Assembly: GCA_018400545.1 (NCBI GenBank)
Contig: JAGYLT010000004.1
Span: 1 to 25,784, forward strand
Direction of reading: 5' to 3'
Length of the DNA stretch: 25,784 bases
Origin: Bacteroidales bacterium
GTDB taxonomy: Bacteria; Bacteroidota; Bacteroidia; Bacteroidales; 4484-276
The notes below the pieces were generated by a model. It searched no databases and was not told where the DNA came from. It saw only the letters and a list, made by a program, of their open reading frames with translations. A program made the position numbers and the translations under genes. Below, piece after piece: positions 1-7,484 of this stretch; positions within the stretch are counted from its first letter, which is position 1, and each line of letters opens with the position of its first letter.

Positions 1-1
1 A

Positions 2-391
2 ATCGATGCAGGTACCTGTGTTACATTTGATTTTGTGGATGCATCGGGAAAATACCACGGCGGTGGGATTTCGCCGGGAATAAACATGCGCTTAAATGCA
101 CTGCATACTTTTACCCAAAGGCTTCCGTTAGTTAAGCACCAAAATTTTGAGGTGTTGTCAGGAGCAACTACCGAAGAATCAATCCTGTCAGGAGTGCTGA
201 ATGGAATAGTAGCTGAGATTAACGGTATCATTACGCAATACCAAAATAGCAATGACGGGTTAAAGGTCATGATCACCGGAGGTGACATGAATTTTTTTGC
301 CAAGAAACTAAAAAGTAACATCTTTGCAACCCCAAATTTGGTACTTAAAGGGTTGAATGAAATTCTAAATTTTAATGTCAGACAGCAATAA
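2..391 (+). CDS. coaX: Type III pantothenate kinase, C-terminal part (5' end outside window)
   Basis: The enzyme phosphorylates pantothenate with ATP, the first step of coenzyme A synthesis, in the cytoplasm. The reading frame is already open at base 2, so the start and N-terminal nucleotide-binding part lie outside the window; 129 residues remain of a usual length of about 240-260. The visible part opens with IDAGTCVTFDFV, the D-x-GTC motif of type III PanK (ASKHA fold), followed by the glycine-rich GGGISPGINMRLNALH segment typical of CoaX. The C-terminus (VLKGLNEILNFN) also fits the family. The stop overlaps the start of the next gene by 17 bp, which suggests translational coupling. Confident on family; partial only because of the window edge. 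Confidence 0.93.
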   Translation: MDAGTCVTFDFVDASGKYHGGGISPGINMRLNALHTFTQRLPLVKHQNFEVLSGATTEESILSGVLNGIVAEINGIITQYQNSNDGLKVMITGGDMNFFAKKLKSNIFATPNLVLKGLNEILNFNVRQQ

Positions 392-1667
392 ACGCGCAAC
401 CAGGAATTTTTTTCTTACGGTTTTATTTTTTCTTGTTGCCTTTTCGGGCTCAACCCAAATCGCAATCAACTCACCCTACTCAAGGTATGGCGTTGGAGAC
501 CTTTCAGTAAGGCGCAATGCCTATCAGTATTCAATGGGTGGCATCTCCATGGCCGTTGCCAGCAACCGGTACATTAACCCATACAATCCTGCAGCAAATT
601 TCGCTTTCGACTCGCTTTCATTCATTTTTTCCGGAGGTATAATCGGGAGTACCGGATCGTTGCAGACCGACGATCTGGATGCCACAAGTAATTATGCCAC
701 AATGGGTTACCTCCTTTTTGGTTTCCCGATTACCAAATGGCTCAAAACCACCATCGGGTTAACACCCTACAGCAATGTGGGTTACAATATTGCAGCGAGA
801 GAAGTTTTGGAAGGTATCGGATCGACAGAATTCCGGTATGAAGGATCCGGTGGTTTGAATGAATTTTACGGAAACGCTTCCATCGAACCCTTTAAAAACT
901 TCTCCATCGGAGCAAAGATGTCGTACATGTTCGGGAAATCCGACCGGGCGCGTATCATCTTTTTCCCTGATTCTATCGGGTATCTGAATACGCGTGTTGA
1001 CAATTACATTGAAGTGGGCGACCTCTATTTCGAGTATGGCATGCAATACCACCATGAGTTTGGGAATGATCTTACCCTGGGTCTTGGTGCTGTTTATGCA
1101 CCGAAACAATCAGTAAGTGCGGTTGAAAATTACCTTGCCCGTTCATTTTTCCCAACAAGCCTCGGCGTGGAATCATTCAGGGATACCATATCCAGCCGCA
1201 TCGAAAATGAAGGAACAATCGACATACCCGATAAATACGGCTTTGGGTTTACACTGAAAAAAACTGATCGGTGGTTATTCGGAGCAGATTATTCCTGGCA
1301 AAACTGGAGCGAATTTAAAGCATTTGGCAGAAGCGATTCTTTGCAAAACACCATGCAATTTAATATTGGCGGTGAGTTTACACCCGTTACCAGTATCACA
1401 GCAAGCTACTGGAAAAGAGTGAAATACAGGCTTGGGTTTCGTTTTAACAAAACATACCTTAATATTCGCGACACCCAAATTAACGAGTTTGGAATAACTT
1501 TTGGATTGGGTTTGCCAATACCGCGTTCTTTTTCTACTTTTAATGTCGCGATCGAAATGGGTCGTAGGGGTACAACGGCATCCGGACTCATCCAGAATAA
1601 TTACCTGCGGGTAACACTCGGAATTTCAGTTTGGGAGCGTTGGTTTGTAAAAAATAAATATAACTAA
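375..1667 (+). CDS. Predicted outer-membrane beta-barrel protein (coaX-linked, FadL/OmpP1-like)
   Basis: A 430-residue protein with a hydrophobic signal segment at about residues 10-27 (FFLTVLFFLVAFSGS), then NSPYSRYGVGDL, a start seen in Bacteroidota outer-membrane proteins. The rest is rich in alternating aromatic and polar strands and glycine turns (for example GLNEFYGNASIEPF, KYGFGFTLKKTDRWLFGADYSW), as expected for a transmembrane beta barrel. A FadL/OmpP1-type transport barrel is the nearest fold I can suggest, but the substrate is unknown. The ATG at 375 lies inside the end of coaX, so the two are probably co-transcribed. The gap to the next gene is 46 bp. Compartment call is firm; function is not. 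Confidence 0.75.
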   Translation: MSDSNKRATRNFFLTVLFFLVAFSGSTQIAINSPYSRYGVGDLSVRRNAYQYSMGGISMAVASNRYINPYNPAANFAFDSLSFIFSGGIIGSTGSLQTDDLDATSNYATMGYLLFGFPITKWLKTTIGLTPYSNVGYNIAAREVLEGIGSTEFRYEGSGGLNEFYGNASIEPFKNFSIGAKMSYMFGKSDRARIIFFPDSIGYLNTRVDNYIEVGDLYFEYGMQYHHEFGNDLTLGLGAVYAPKQSVSAVENYLARSFFPTSLGVESFRDTISSRIENEGTIDIPDKYGFGFTLKKTDRWLFGADYSWQNWSEFKAFGRSDSLQNTMQFNIGGEFTPVTSITASYWKRVKYRLGFRFNKTYLNIRDTQINEFGITFGLGLPIPRSFSTFNVAIEMGRRGTTASGLIQNNYLRVTLGISVWERWFVKNKYN

Positions 1668-1713
1668 TTAGAAATAATCATTACTTTTATCTTTTGAATA
1701 AAAAACATCAACA

Positions 1714-3111
1714 ATGAAAACTAATCTGAAAAAAGCGTTATTCGGTTTGATAGCCTTTGTGATCATGATTGGAAGCGCCTATGCTTCAGGATCAAGCCAT
1801 AAAACCGGTAATTTGCTTAAAAAGGAAATGTTCATTCCCCAGGAGTATGGCAAATATGGTAAGGACAGCGCCCAATGCATCATGAAACTGTCGCTTTACC
1901 GCGAATTTTATAAGCAATGGAAATCCAGTGGCTACAAAAGCCCGTCAGTTTACGATGCTATCGGACACTGGCGCTGGGTATTTAACAATTGCCCAGAAGC
2001 ATCTCAAAATGCTTACATCGATGGTGCAAACATGGTTGAATACTTCATGAAAAAAGCCGGCTCTGAAGAAGCTAAGGCAAAATATGTTGATACGCTGATG
2101 ATGATCTACGACCAGCGTATAAAATACTTCGGCAGGGAAGGATATGTGCTCGGACGAAAAGCCTCCGATCTGTTAAAATACATGCCTGAAGAATACGAAA
2201 AAGCCTACCACATTTTCAAAAAATCAGTTGAACTGCGGGGAGACAAATCCGAATCATTCGTGCTGGTTTACTATTTCAGGACCGTACTTAAAATGGTAGA
2301 TGCCGAAAAACTGAATAAGGCTGACATGGTGGATACCTATTATCAGCTGATGGATATCATCGACCACAACGTTGAAAAATATAAAAATGATTCAAAACTT
2401 TCGGCATGGGAAAATGTAAAAGGTAATATCGAACTTTCGTTTGAGCCCTACGCCACATGCGAAGATCTCATCCCTGCATTCCAGGAAAAATTCGCTGAAT
2501 CGCCGGAAGATTTAGAACTGCTGAAAAAGATCACCAGCATGCTCGACAAAAAAGATTGTACAGAATCAGAACTGTTTTTCGAAACTTCGGTTAAACTCAA
2601 CGAACTGGAACCATCGCCAAACTCCAGTTTTATGATCGCCAAAATGCTGATTAAAAAGAACAAATACGACGAAACCATTCCATATCTTGAAGATGCACTC
2701 GAAATGGAAGATGAAGACAAAAAGGCCGACGTCTTCCTGATCCTGGCAAATGTTTACAACCACAAAAAGAACTATACAAAAGCCCGGTCGTATGCCCGTA
2801 ACGTTCTTGATCTGAGGCCTGAAGATGGAAATGCACTGATACTAATTGGTGATATGTACGCATCGAGTGCCAGCGATTGCGGTGATAACGACCTGACCAG
2901 GAAAGTGGCCTACTGGGCAGCAGTTGACAAGTATATCCAGGCTAAAAATGCCGATCCGTCAGTTGAAGATATTGCAAACAGCCGAATCAATATCTATTCG
3001 AAACAATACCCCACCAGCGAAACAATATTCTTTTACGACCTTGCCGAAGGGGATTCATACAAGGTGGAATGCTGGATAAACGAAACCACCAAAGTAAGAG
3101 CCCTGAAGTAG
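1714..3111 (+). CDS. Secreted tetratricopeptide-repeat protein
   Basis: A 465-residue protein with an N-terminal signal peptide (KKALFGLIAFVIMIGSAYA, cleavage probably after AYA near residue 25). The body is almost entirely helical and carries TPR-like pairs, clearest at about residues 290-390 (for example NKYDETIPYLEDALEMED and KNYTKARSYARNVLDLRPED, with the usual A and P positions). It is likely a periplasmic scaffold for protein contacts; no catalytic motif is visible. It sits between an outer-membrane barrel and lptC, 46 bp and 22 bp away, so a role in envelope biogenesis is an inference from context. A TATCTTTTG sequence at 1688-1696 resembles the -7 box but has one extra base, so a local promoter is uncertain. 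Confidence 0.8.
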   Translation: MKTNLKKALFGLIAFVIMIGSAYASGSSHKTGNLLKKEMFIPQEYGKYGKDSAQCIMKLSLYREFYKQWKSSGYKSPSVYDAIGHWRWVFNNCPEASQNAYIDGANMVEYFMKKAGSEEAKAKYVDTLMMIYDQRIKYFGREGYVLGRKASDLLKYMPEEYEKAYHIFKKSVELRGDKSESFVLVYYFRTVLKMVDAEKLNKADMVDTYYQLMDIIDHNVEKYKNDSKLSAWENVKGNIELSFEPYATCEDLIPAFQEKFAESPEDLELLKKITSMLDKKDCTESELFFETSVKLNELEPSPNSSFMIAKMLIKKNKYDETIPYLEDALEMEDEDKKADVFLILANVYNHKKNYTKARSYARNVLDLRPEDGNALILIGDMYASSASDCGDNDLTRKVAYWAAVDKYIQAKNADPSVEDIANSRINIYSKQYPTSETIFFYDLAEGDSYKVECWINETTKVRALK

Positions 3112-3133
3112 GTTCATTTTTATTGATAACCTG

Positions 3134-3709
3134 ATGGTTAAATCAGATCTATTTTCAAAAATACGAAGCAGAAGCATTGTTGCAGCATTGATAGCAACAA
3201 TGCTTTTTGCATGTAAAAACGATATGGAAACCATTTCGTCGCTAACGGTTGACGAATCCACGCCCAGCGAAACGGCAAAGGAAGTTGAGCTGATTTACAG
3301 CGATTCCGGGCGTGTAATGATTAAACTCGTTTCTCCACTGCTCAACAGATATCTGAACGAAAATCCTTACATTGAATTCCCGGATGGCCTGCACCTGTTT
3401 TTTTACGACTCTGCCATGAACGTTAAATCGGAATTGACGGCCAATTATGGCATAAACTGGGAAGAAGAAAAAAGAATGGAAGTAAAGGACGATGTGGTCA
3501 TAACCAATCACGATAAAAATGAAGTCCTCAATACTGAACATGTAATCTGGGATCAACGCATCAAGAAAATCTATTCCGAAGTTTTTGTGAAACGAACCAC
3601 CCCCGATGGGGTGCTTTACGGCGATGGCTTTGATGCAGATGAAAAACTGAGCACATGGAAGCTGATCAATCCAAGGGGTGAGTTTCTTTTCGAGGAAGAA
3701 GAAAACTAA
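3134..3709 (+). CDS. lptC: LptC-family lipoprotein (LPS export bridge component)
   Basis: LptC takes lipopolysaccharide from the LptB2FG transporter and passes it to LptA across the periplasm. The 191-residue product has a signal peptide ending in a lipobox (LFAC, Cys27), so it is a lipoprotein here rather than the membrane-anchored form of E. coli; this is common in Bacteroidota. The mature part shows the beta-jellyroll pattern of LptC: IYSDSGRVMIKLVSPLLNRY, then YIEFPDGLHLFFYD, ELTANYG, RMEVKDDVVITN and LNTEHVIWD. The length fits the family. It lies 22 bp after the TPR gene, in the order commonly seen in this phylum. The other lpt genes are not in the window. Confidence 0.85.
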   Translation: MVKSDLFSKIRSRSIVAALIATMLFACKNDMETISSLTVDESTPSETAKEVELIYSDSGRVMIKLVSPLLNRYLNENPYIEFPDGLHLFFYDSAMNVKSELTANYGINWEEEKRMEVKDDVVITNHDKNEVLNTEHVIWDQRIKKIYSEVFVKRTTPDGVLYGDGFDADEKLSTWKLINPRGEFLFEEEEN

Positions 3710-3722
3710 AATGTTGGATCCA

Positions 3723-3750
3723 TTTGCATGTTTATTTTGTTTTAGTTTTG
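3723..3750 (+). promoter_or_regulatory. Candidate Bacteroidota promoter for the CNNM gene
   Basis: TAGTTTTG at 3743-3750 matches the TAnnTTTG -7 element exactly, and TTTG at 3723-3726 could be the -33 element, although the 16-base spacing is shorter than the usual 19 or so. Transcription would begin near 3757, which places the ATG at 3774 better than the GTG at 3765. Not tested. Confidence 0.45.
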
Positions 3751-3773
3751 CAAAATATAAATAGGTGTCCTTA

Positions 3774-5036
3774 ATGACCGATTTGATTATCATCGTTATA
3801 AGCCTCTTGATGTCTGCATTGTTTTCCGGGATGGAAATTGCTTTTGTTAGTTCCAACCGCCTGAAAATTGAAGTGGAAAAAAATAAGGGTAACCTGGCTG
3901 CCAGAATAATATCCCGGTTTAACCGAACCCCATCCCGTTTCATTGGGGCACTTTTGCTGGGCAACAATGTGGCTCTGGTCATTTACGGTATTGCCATGGC
4001 CAGGGTACTGGATCCAGCAATCCATCAGCTACTGCCCGCCGTGCAAACCGAAACCCTGCAGCTTCTGATTCAAACGCTTGTCGCTACCCTGCTTGTGCTG
4101 GTGGTTGCCGAGTTTTTACCCAAGATTTTTTTCAGGATCAATTCAAACAATATCCTCAAATTATTTGCCGTACCTGCAGCCTTTTTTTTCTACGTGTTCT
4201 ACCCGCTGATCTATCTTTACATCGGCCTCTCAGAACATATCCTGAAACGATTCATTAAAATTAAATTTACACGCGACCACCTGGTTTTCAGCGTGGTTGA
4301 CCTCGACAATTATCTCAAGGAGTTTTCACCCGATTACTCCCGGCACGAAGACGTAAATCAGGAAATCCAGATGTTTCAGAATGCCATCGATTTCAGGAAG
4401 GTCAAGCTGCGTGAATGCATGATCCCAAGAACCGAAATTGTGGCCATCGAAGAAAACGATTCGGTTGAAAACCTCAGGGAAGCGTTCATCCGTTCAGGCC
4501 ATTCGAAAATCCCGATTTTCCGCGACTCGATCGATAATATCACAGGCTATGCCCATGCAGCCGATATTTTTAAAAGCCCGAAAAATGTTAAATCCATTTT
4601 CAGACCCATCATCGTGGCGCCCGAAACCATGCTCGCCAATGAGGTGCTTTCGATGTTTATTGCACAAAACAAAAGCATTGCAGTGGTTGTGGATGAGTTT
4701 GGCGGAACTTCGGGCATTGTGACGATGGAGGACGTGATTGAGGAAATTTTTGGTGAAATCGACGATGAGTTTGATTTTGAAGACCTCACCGAAAAACAAA
4801 TCAACGAAAACGAATTTATTTTCTCCGCCCGCCTCGAAATTGATTACCTCAATGAAAACTATCAGCTCGATCTTCCCGAATCGGAAGAGTACGAAACCCT
4901 TGCCGGCCTGATCATACACCATCATCAAAGTATTCCGTCCCTCAAGGAAACCATCATACTTAAGGGTTTGGTGGTTGAAATTCTGGAAGCCAGCGAAACA
5001 AGGATCGACAAGGTGCGGTTAACCATCGAAAAATAA
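3774..5036 (+). CDS. CNNM/CorC-type membrane protein (DUF21, CBS pair, CorC_HlyC)
   Basis: A 420-residue protein often named hemolysin-like; relatives are linked to magnesium or cobalt efflux. The N-terminal DUF21 part (about residues 1-190) has several membrane segments, starting with DLIIIVISLLMSALFSGMEI and continuing with the ALLLGNNVALVIYGIA and VVAEFLPKIFF motifs. A CBS pair follows at about 213-330 (ECMIPRTEIVAI, then VVVDEFGGTSGIVTMEDVIE, a CBS2 signature). The C-terminal CorC_HlyC domain covers about 345-420. A GTG at 3765 would add three residues; I prefer the ATG at 3774 because of the promoter position. All expected domains are present. It is not evidently GldE, and the ion transported cannot be read from the sequence. 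Confidence 0.88.
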   Translation: MTDLIIIVISLLMSALFSGMEIAFVSSNRLKIEVEKNKGNLAARIISRFNRTPSRFIGALLLGNNVALVIYGIAMARVLDPAIHQLLPAVQTETLQLLIQTLVATLLVLVVAEFLPKIFFRINSNNILKLFAVPAAFFFYVFYPLIYLYIGLSEHILKRFIKIKFTRDHLVFSVVDLDNYLKEFSPDYSRHEDVNQEIQMFQNAIDFRKVKLRECMIPRTEIVAIEENDSVENLREAFIRSGHSKIPIFRDSIDNITGYAHAADIFKSPKNVKSIFRPIIVAPETMLANEVLSMFIAQNKSIAVVVDEFGGTSGIVTMEDVIEEIFGEIDDEFDFEDLTEKQINENEFIFSARLEIDYLNENYQLDLPESEEYETLAGLIIHHHQSIPSLKETIILKGLVVEILEASETRIDKVRLTIEK

Positions 5037-5064
5037 CTGCCCCGTTCCATTTCCTGCCATTTTG

Positions 5065-5090
5065 TGTAAAAATTATAAATACTTTTTACA
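5065..5090 (+). terminator. Weak AT-rich hairpin after the CNNM gene
   Basis: TGTAAAAA at 5065-5072 pairs perfectly with TTTTTACA at 5083-5090, with a 10-base loop. The stem has almost no G-C and no long T tract follows, so it is at best a weak terminator in the 171-bp gap before ppiD. Confidence 0.25.
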
Positions 5091-5172
5091 ACCCAAAAGC
5101 ATGTAATCGCATCAGTTTAAATGATTTTAAGCGAATAAGATAAAAAAAACTTTCCTGTTAAATTATCTATTG

Positions 5173-5180
5173 TATTTTTG
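5173..5180 (+). promoter_or_regulatory. Candidate Bacteroidota promoter (-7 box) for ppiD
   Basis: TATTTTTG matches TAnnTTTG exactly and lies 27 bases before the preferred ATG of ppiD at 5208. Transcription would begin near 5187, so a TTG start at 5178 would lie upstream of the transcript start; this supports the ATG. A good -33 TTTG is not present (TTTC at 5151-5154 is the nearest). Confidence 0.5.
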
Positions 5181-5207
5181 CACCCACTTTTAAAAAAATG
5201 CATCAAA

Positions 5208-7328
5208 ATGGCAGTAATTGGACAAATTAGAAAACATTCGGGATTACTTATTGTAATAGTTGGGATTGCCCTTGCAGCTTTCGTACTTGGAGACTTTTTG
5301 AAGCCCTCGGCCAGCCGGCCAAGCCAAAATGTTGGCTCGGTTGACGGAACAGAAATTTCAATCATCGATTTCGAAACCCAAGTTGATGAACGGATAGAAG
5401 CTACCAAAAACCAGCGTCAAACCGACAAACTTTCACCTCAGGATATTTTTCAGATCAGGCAGGCCGTCTGGAACGAAATGATTGAAGACATCCTGCTTGA
5501 AAAAGAACTCGAAGAAATTGGGTTAACTGTAACTTCGGAGGAACTTTCGGACCAGATACTTGGGGAAGACCCCCATCAGTTTGTTAAGCAATCGTTTACA
5601 AACCCGAATTCGGGTGCTTTCGACCCGGAAATGTTGCGGAATTTTCTTCAGAATCTCGACAATCAAAATCCGGATATGAAGCGCCGGTATCTCAATCTGG
5701 AATCTCTGGTAAAGAAAGATCGCAAAAAAGCCAAATTCAGAAACCTGATCTCCAAAGGATATTTCGTTCCTGAACAATTTGCCAAACTGGATTACATCCA
5801 AAAAAATTCCACAGCCGACATTCGCTATGTTGCGGCACGTTTTGCTTCGGTAGCAGATTCGCTGGTTGAGGTTGATGACACCGAACTTCGGAATTATTAC
5901 AACGATAACCAATTTCGTTACGAACAGGATGAAAACCGTGCCATCGATTATGTGATTTTTGACGTGCAGCCTTCGGCCAAAGACCGCGAAGACATTGCAA
6001 ATATGGTGAACGGCTTTTACAATGAATTTAAGGATATCGAAGATGTTGAAGTGTTTATAAATTCGGTTTCGGATGAGGATTACGACAGCACCTATAAAAA
6101 ACAAGCTGAACTTCCGGCCCGTATTGCAGAAGATATGTTTACGTCTCCCATTGGCACTATGGTAGGCCCGTACATCGAAAATGAAATCTATTATATTTCA
6201 AAGCTGATGGATCGCGAGGAACGTCCTGACTCACTCAAAATGAGCCAGTTACTCATCACCTACGCAAATGCTCCGGCAGCACAGGGCCTTACTGACAGGC
6301 CAAGGGCTGAGGCAGAACAGTTGATCGACAGCCTGAAAGTTGTTCTCGACAAGGATCCTTCAAAATTTGAAGAGCTTGCCACTGAATTTTCTGATTTCCC
6401 CAGCGCAGCCGAAGATAAAGGTGATATGGGTTGGGTGATTGACGGAACATCAGGTTTTGGACCCTATTTTGATAATGGATACACCATGAAAACAGGAACG
6501 GTTGAAAAAATAGAAACAACGCTTGGATTCCATATCATCAAGGTCAGCGAGAAAACCGATCCGGTAGAAAAAGTACAGGTTGCAACCATCACACGTGCCA
6601 TCGAGCCCAGTAACGAGACTTTCCAGGAAAAATATCTCGAGGCAAGTGTTTTTGCAGGTACTAACAACACCCTCGCAAAATTCGACACTGCAATTGTAAA
6701 TCAGGGGTTGAACAAACGTTCTTCCGATAACCTTACAGCAATGGCAAACCGTCTGGCAGGCCTGCAAAACAGCCGTCAGCTCATTCGTTGGGCATTCTCT
6801 ACAAATACAAGTGTTGGTGACGTTTCTCCGGTAATTGAAGATGAAAATAAATACGTGGTTGCCGTTCTTAAACAAATTCGTGAGGAAGGATTAACGCCAT
6901 TTGAAGATGTTAAAGAACAAATCAGGCCGCTTGTGGTAAATGAGAAAAAAGGGGAGATACTTGAGGAAAGGATCAACAATTTCGGGACAACCGACCTGTA
7001 TGAAATTGCCGATAATCTTGAGCAAGCAGTGGATACAGCAACCATCAGTTTCACCTCCAGAAACCTTCCGGGTTTTGGAAGCGAATATGAACTGATTGGT
7101 AAGATTTTTACCCTTGAGCCCGGTGTTAGTTCCGGCCCGATAAAAGGGAATAACGCAGTTTTTGTTATCATAGCAGATGATATCAAGCGACCGGAAGACC
7201 AGGCTGATTACACTGCTAACGCAGGAATGGTGGAAAGGAAATTCACCTCACAGTTTATGGGCAATTCCTATATTGAGGCATTGAAAGACAAAGCAGATAT
7301 CGAAGATAATCGTTTAATGGTTTATTAA
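5208..7328 (+). CDS. ppiD: Membrane-anchored PpiD/SurA-type peptidyl-prolyl isomerase
   Basis: A 706-residue periplasmic foldase held in the inner membrane by one N-terminal helix. It helps newly secreted proteins fold and may isomerise prolyl bonds. MAVIGQIRKHSGLLIVIVGI is the typical start of this family in Bacteroidota, with the membrane segment at about residues 11-30. A SurA_N-like chaperone part follows (IRQAVWNEMIEDILLEKELE, then SEELSDQILG). The parvulin (PPIC) domain is at about 344-448, from MSQLLITYANAP through FEELATEFSDFPSA, DKGDMGWV and TTLGFHIIKVSEKT. A further helical and rotamase-like C-terminal part completes it. The ATG at 5208 is chosen over a TTG 30 bases upstream because of the family start and the promoter. 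It ends the + strand cluster and converges on glmS. Confidence 0.9.
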   Translation: MAVIGQIRKHSGLLIVIVGIALAAFVLGDFLKPSASRPSQNVGSVDGTEISIIDFETQVDERIEATKNQRQTDKLSPQDIFQIRQAVWNEMIEDILLEKELEEIGLTVTSEELSDQILGEDPHQFVKQSFTNPNSGAFDPEMLRNFLQNLDNQNPDMKRRYLNLESLVKKDRKKAKFRNLISKGYFVPEQFAKLDYIQKNSTADIRYVAARFASVADSLVEVDDTELRNYYNDNQFRYEQDENRAIDYVIFDVQPSAKDREDIANMVNGFYNEFKDIEDVEVFINSVSDEDYDSTYKKQAELPARIAEDMFTSPIGTMVGPYIENEIYYISKLMDREERPDSLKMSQLLITYANAPAAQGLTDRPRAEAEQLIDSLKVVLDKDPSKFEELATEFSDFPSAAEDKGDMGWVIDGTSGFGPYFDNGYTMKTGTVEKIETTLGFHIIKVSEKTDPVEKVQVATITRAIEPSNETFQEKYLEASVFAGTNNTLAKFDTAIVNQGLNKRSSDNLTAMANRLAGLQNSRQLIRWAFSTNTSVGDVSPVIEDENKYVVAVLKQIREEGLTPFEDVKEQIRPLVVNEKKGEILEERINNFGTTDLYEIADNLEQAVDTATISFTSRNLPGFGSEYELIGKIFTLEPGVSSGPIKGNNAVFVIIADDIKRPEDQADYTANAGMVERKFTSQFMGNSYIEALKDKADIEDNRLMVY

Positions 7329-7333
7329 CCCAA

Positions 7334-7360
7334 ATTATTCATCACAAAATGATGAATAAT
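7334..7360. repeat. AT-rich perfect hairpin just after ppiD
   Basis: ATTATTCATCA at 7334-7344 pairs over 11 bp with 7350-7360, with a 5-base loop, beginning 5 bp after the ppiD stop. It may protect the 3' end of the ppiD transcript or help termination. Confidence 0.5.
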
Positions 7361-7364
7361 GACG

Positions 7365-7400
7365 ATAAATAACTAAAATAGTTGATTTTAAGTTATTTAT
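7365..7400. repeat. Second AT-rich hairpin with an alternative inner fold
   Basis: ATAAATAACT at 7365-7374 is perfectly complementary to AGTTATTTAT at 7391-7400. Inside it, AACTA at 7371-7375 can instead pair with TAGTT at 7379-7383, so two folds compete. No function is known. Confidence 0.4.
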
Positions 7401-7429
7401 GTCAGGGTTAACCAAAAACAACGCAAACG

Positions 7430-7463
7430 AAAAAGGGCATCCAGATTGGATGCCCTTTTTTTT
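7430..7463. terminator. Bidirectional intrinsic terminator between ppiD and glmS
   Basis: GGGCATCCA at 7435-7443 pairs perfectly with TGGATGCCC at 7447-7455 around a 3-base loop. The stem is flanked by five A residues on the left and eight T residues on the right (7456-7463), so it can stop transcripts of ppiD on the + strand and of glmS on the - strand. This is the clearest terminator in the window. Confidence 0.9.
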
Positions 7464-7484
7464 GTTCATCGTATTTCGTTGAAT

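Noticed and set aside
3242..3982. 246-codon open frame on the - strand across lptC and the CNNM start
   Set aside because: It is antisense to two recognisable genes and shows no domain or signal features of its own.
4494..4928. 144-codon - strand frame inside the CNNM gene
   Set aside because: It is opposite the well-conserved CBS and CorC_HlyC regions and is a codon-pattern shadow.
5178..5207. TTG start extending ppiD by ten residues
   Set aside because: The added residues are not like the family start, and the TTG falls inside the -7 promoter box, upstream of the expected transcript start.
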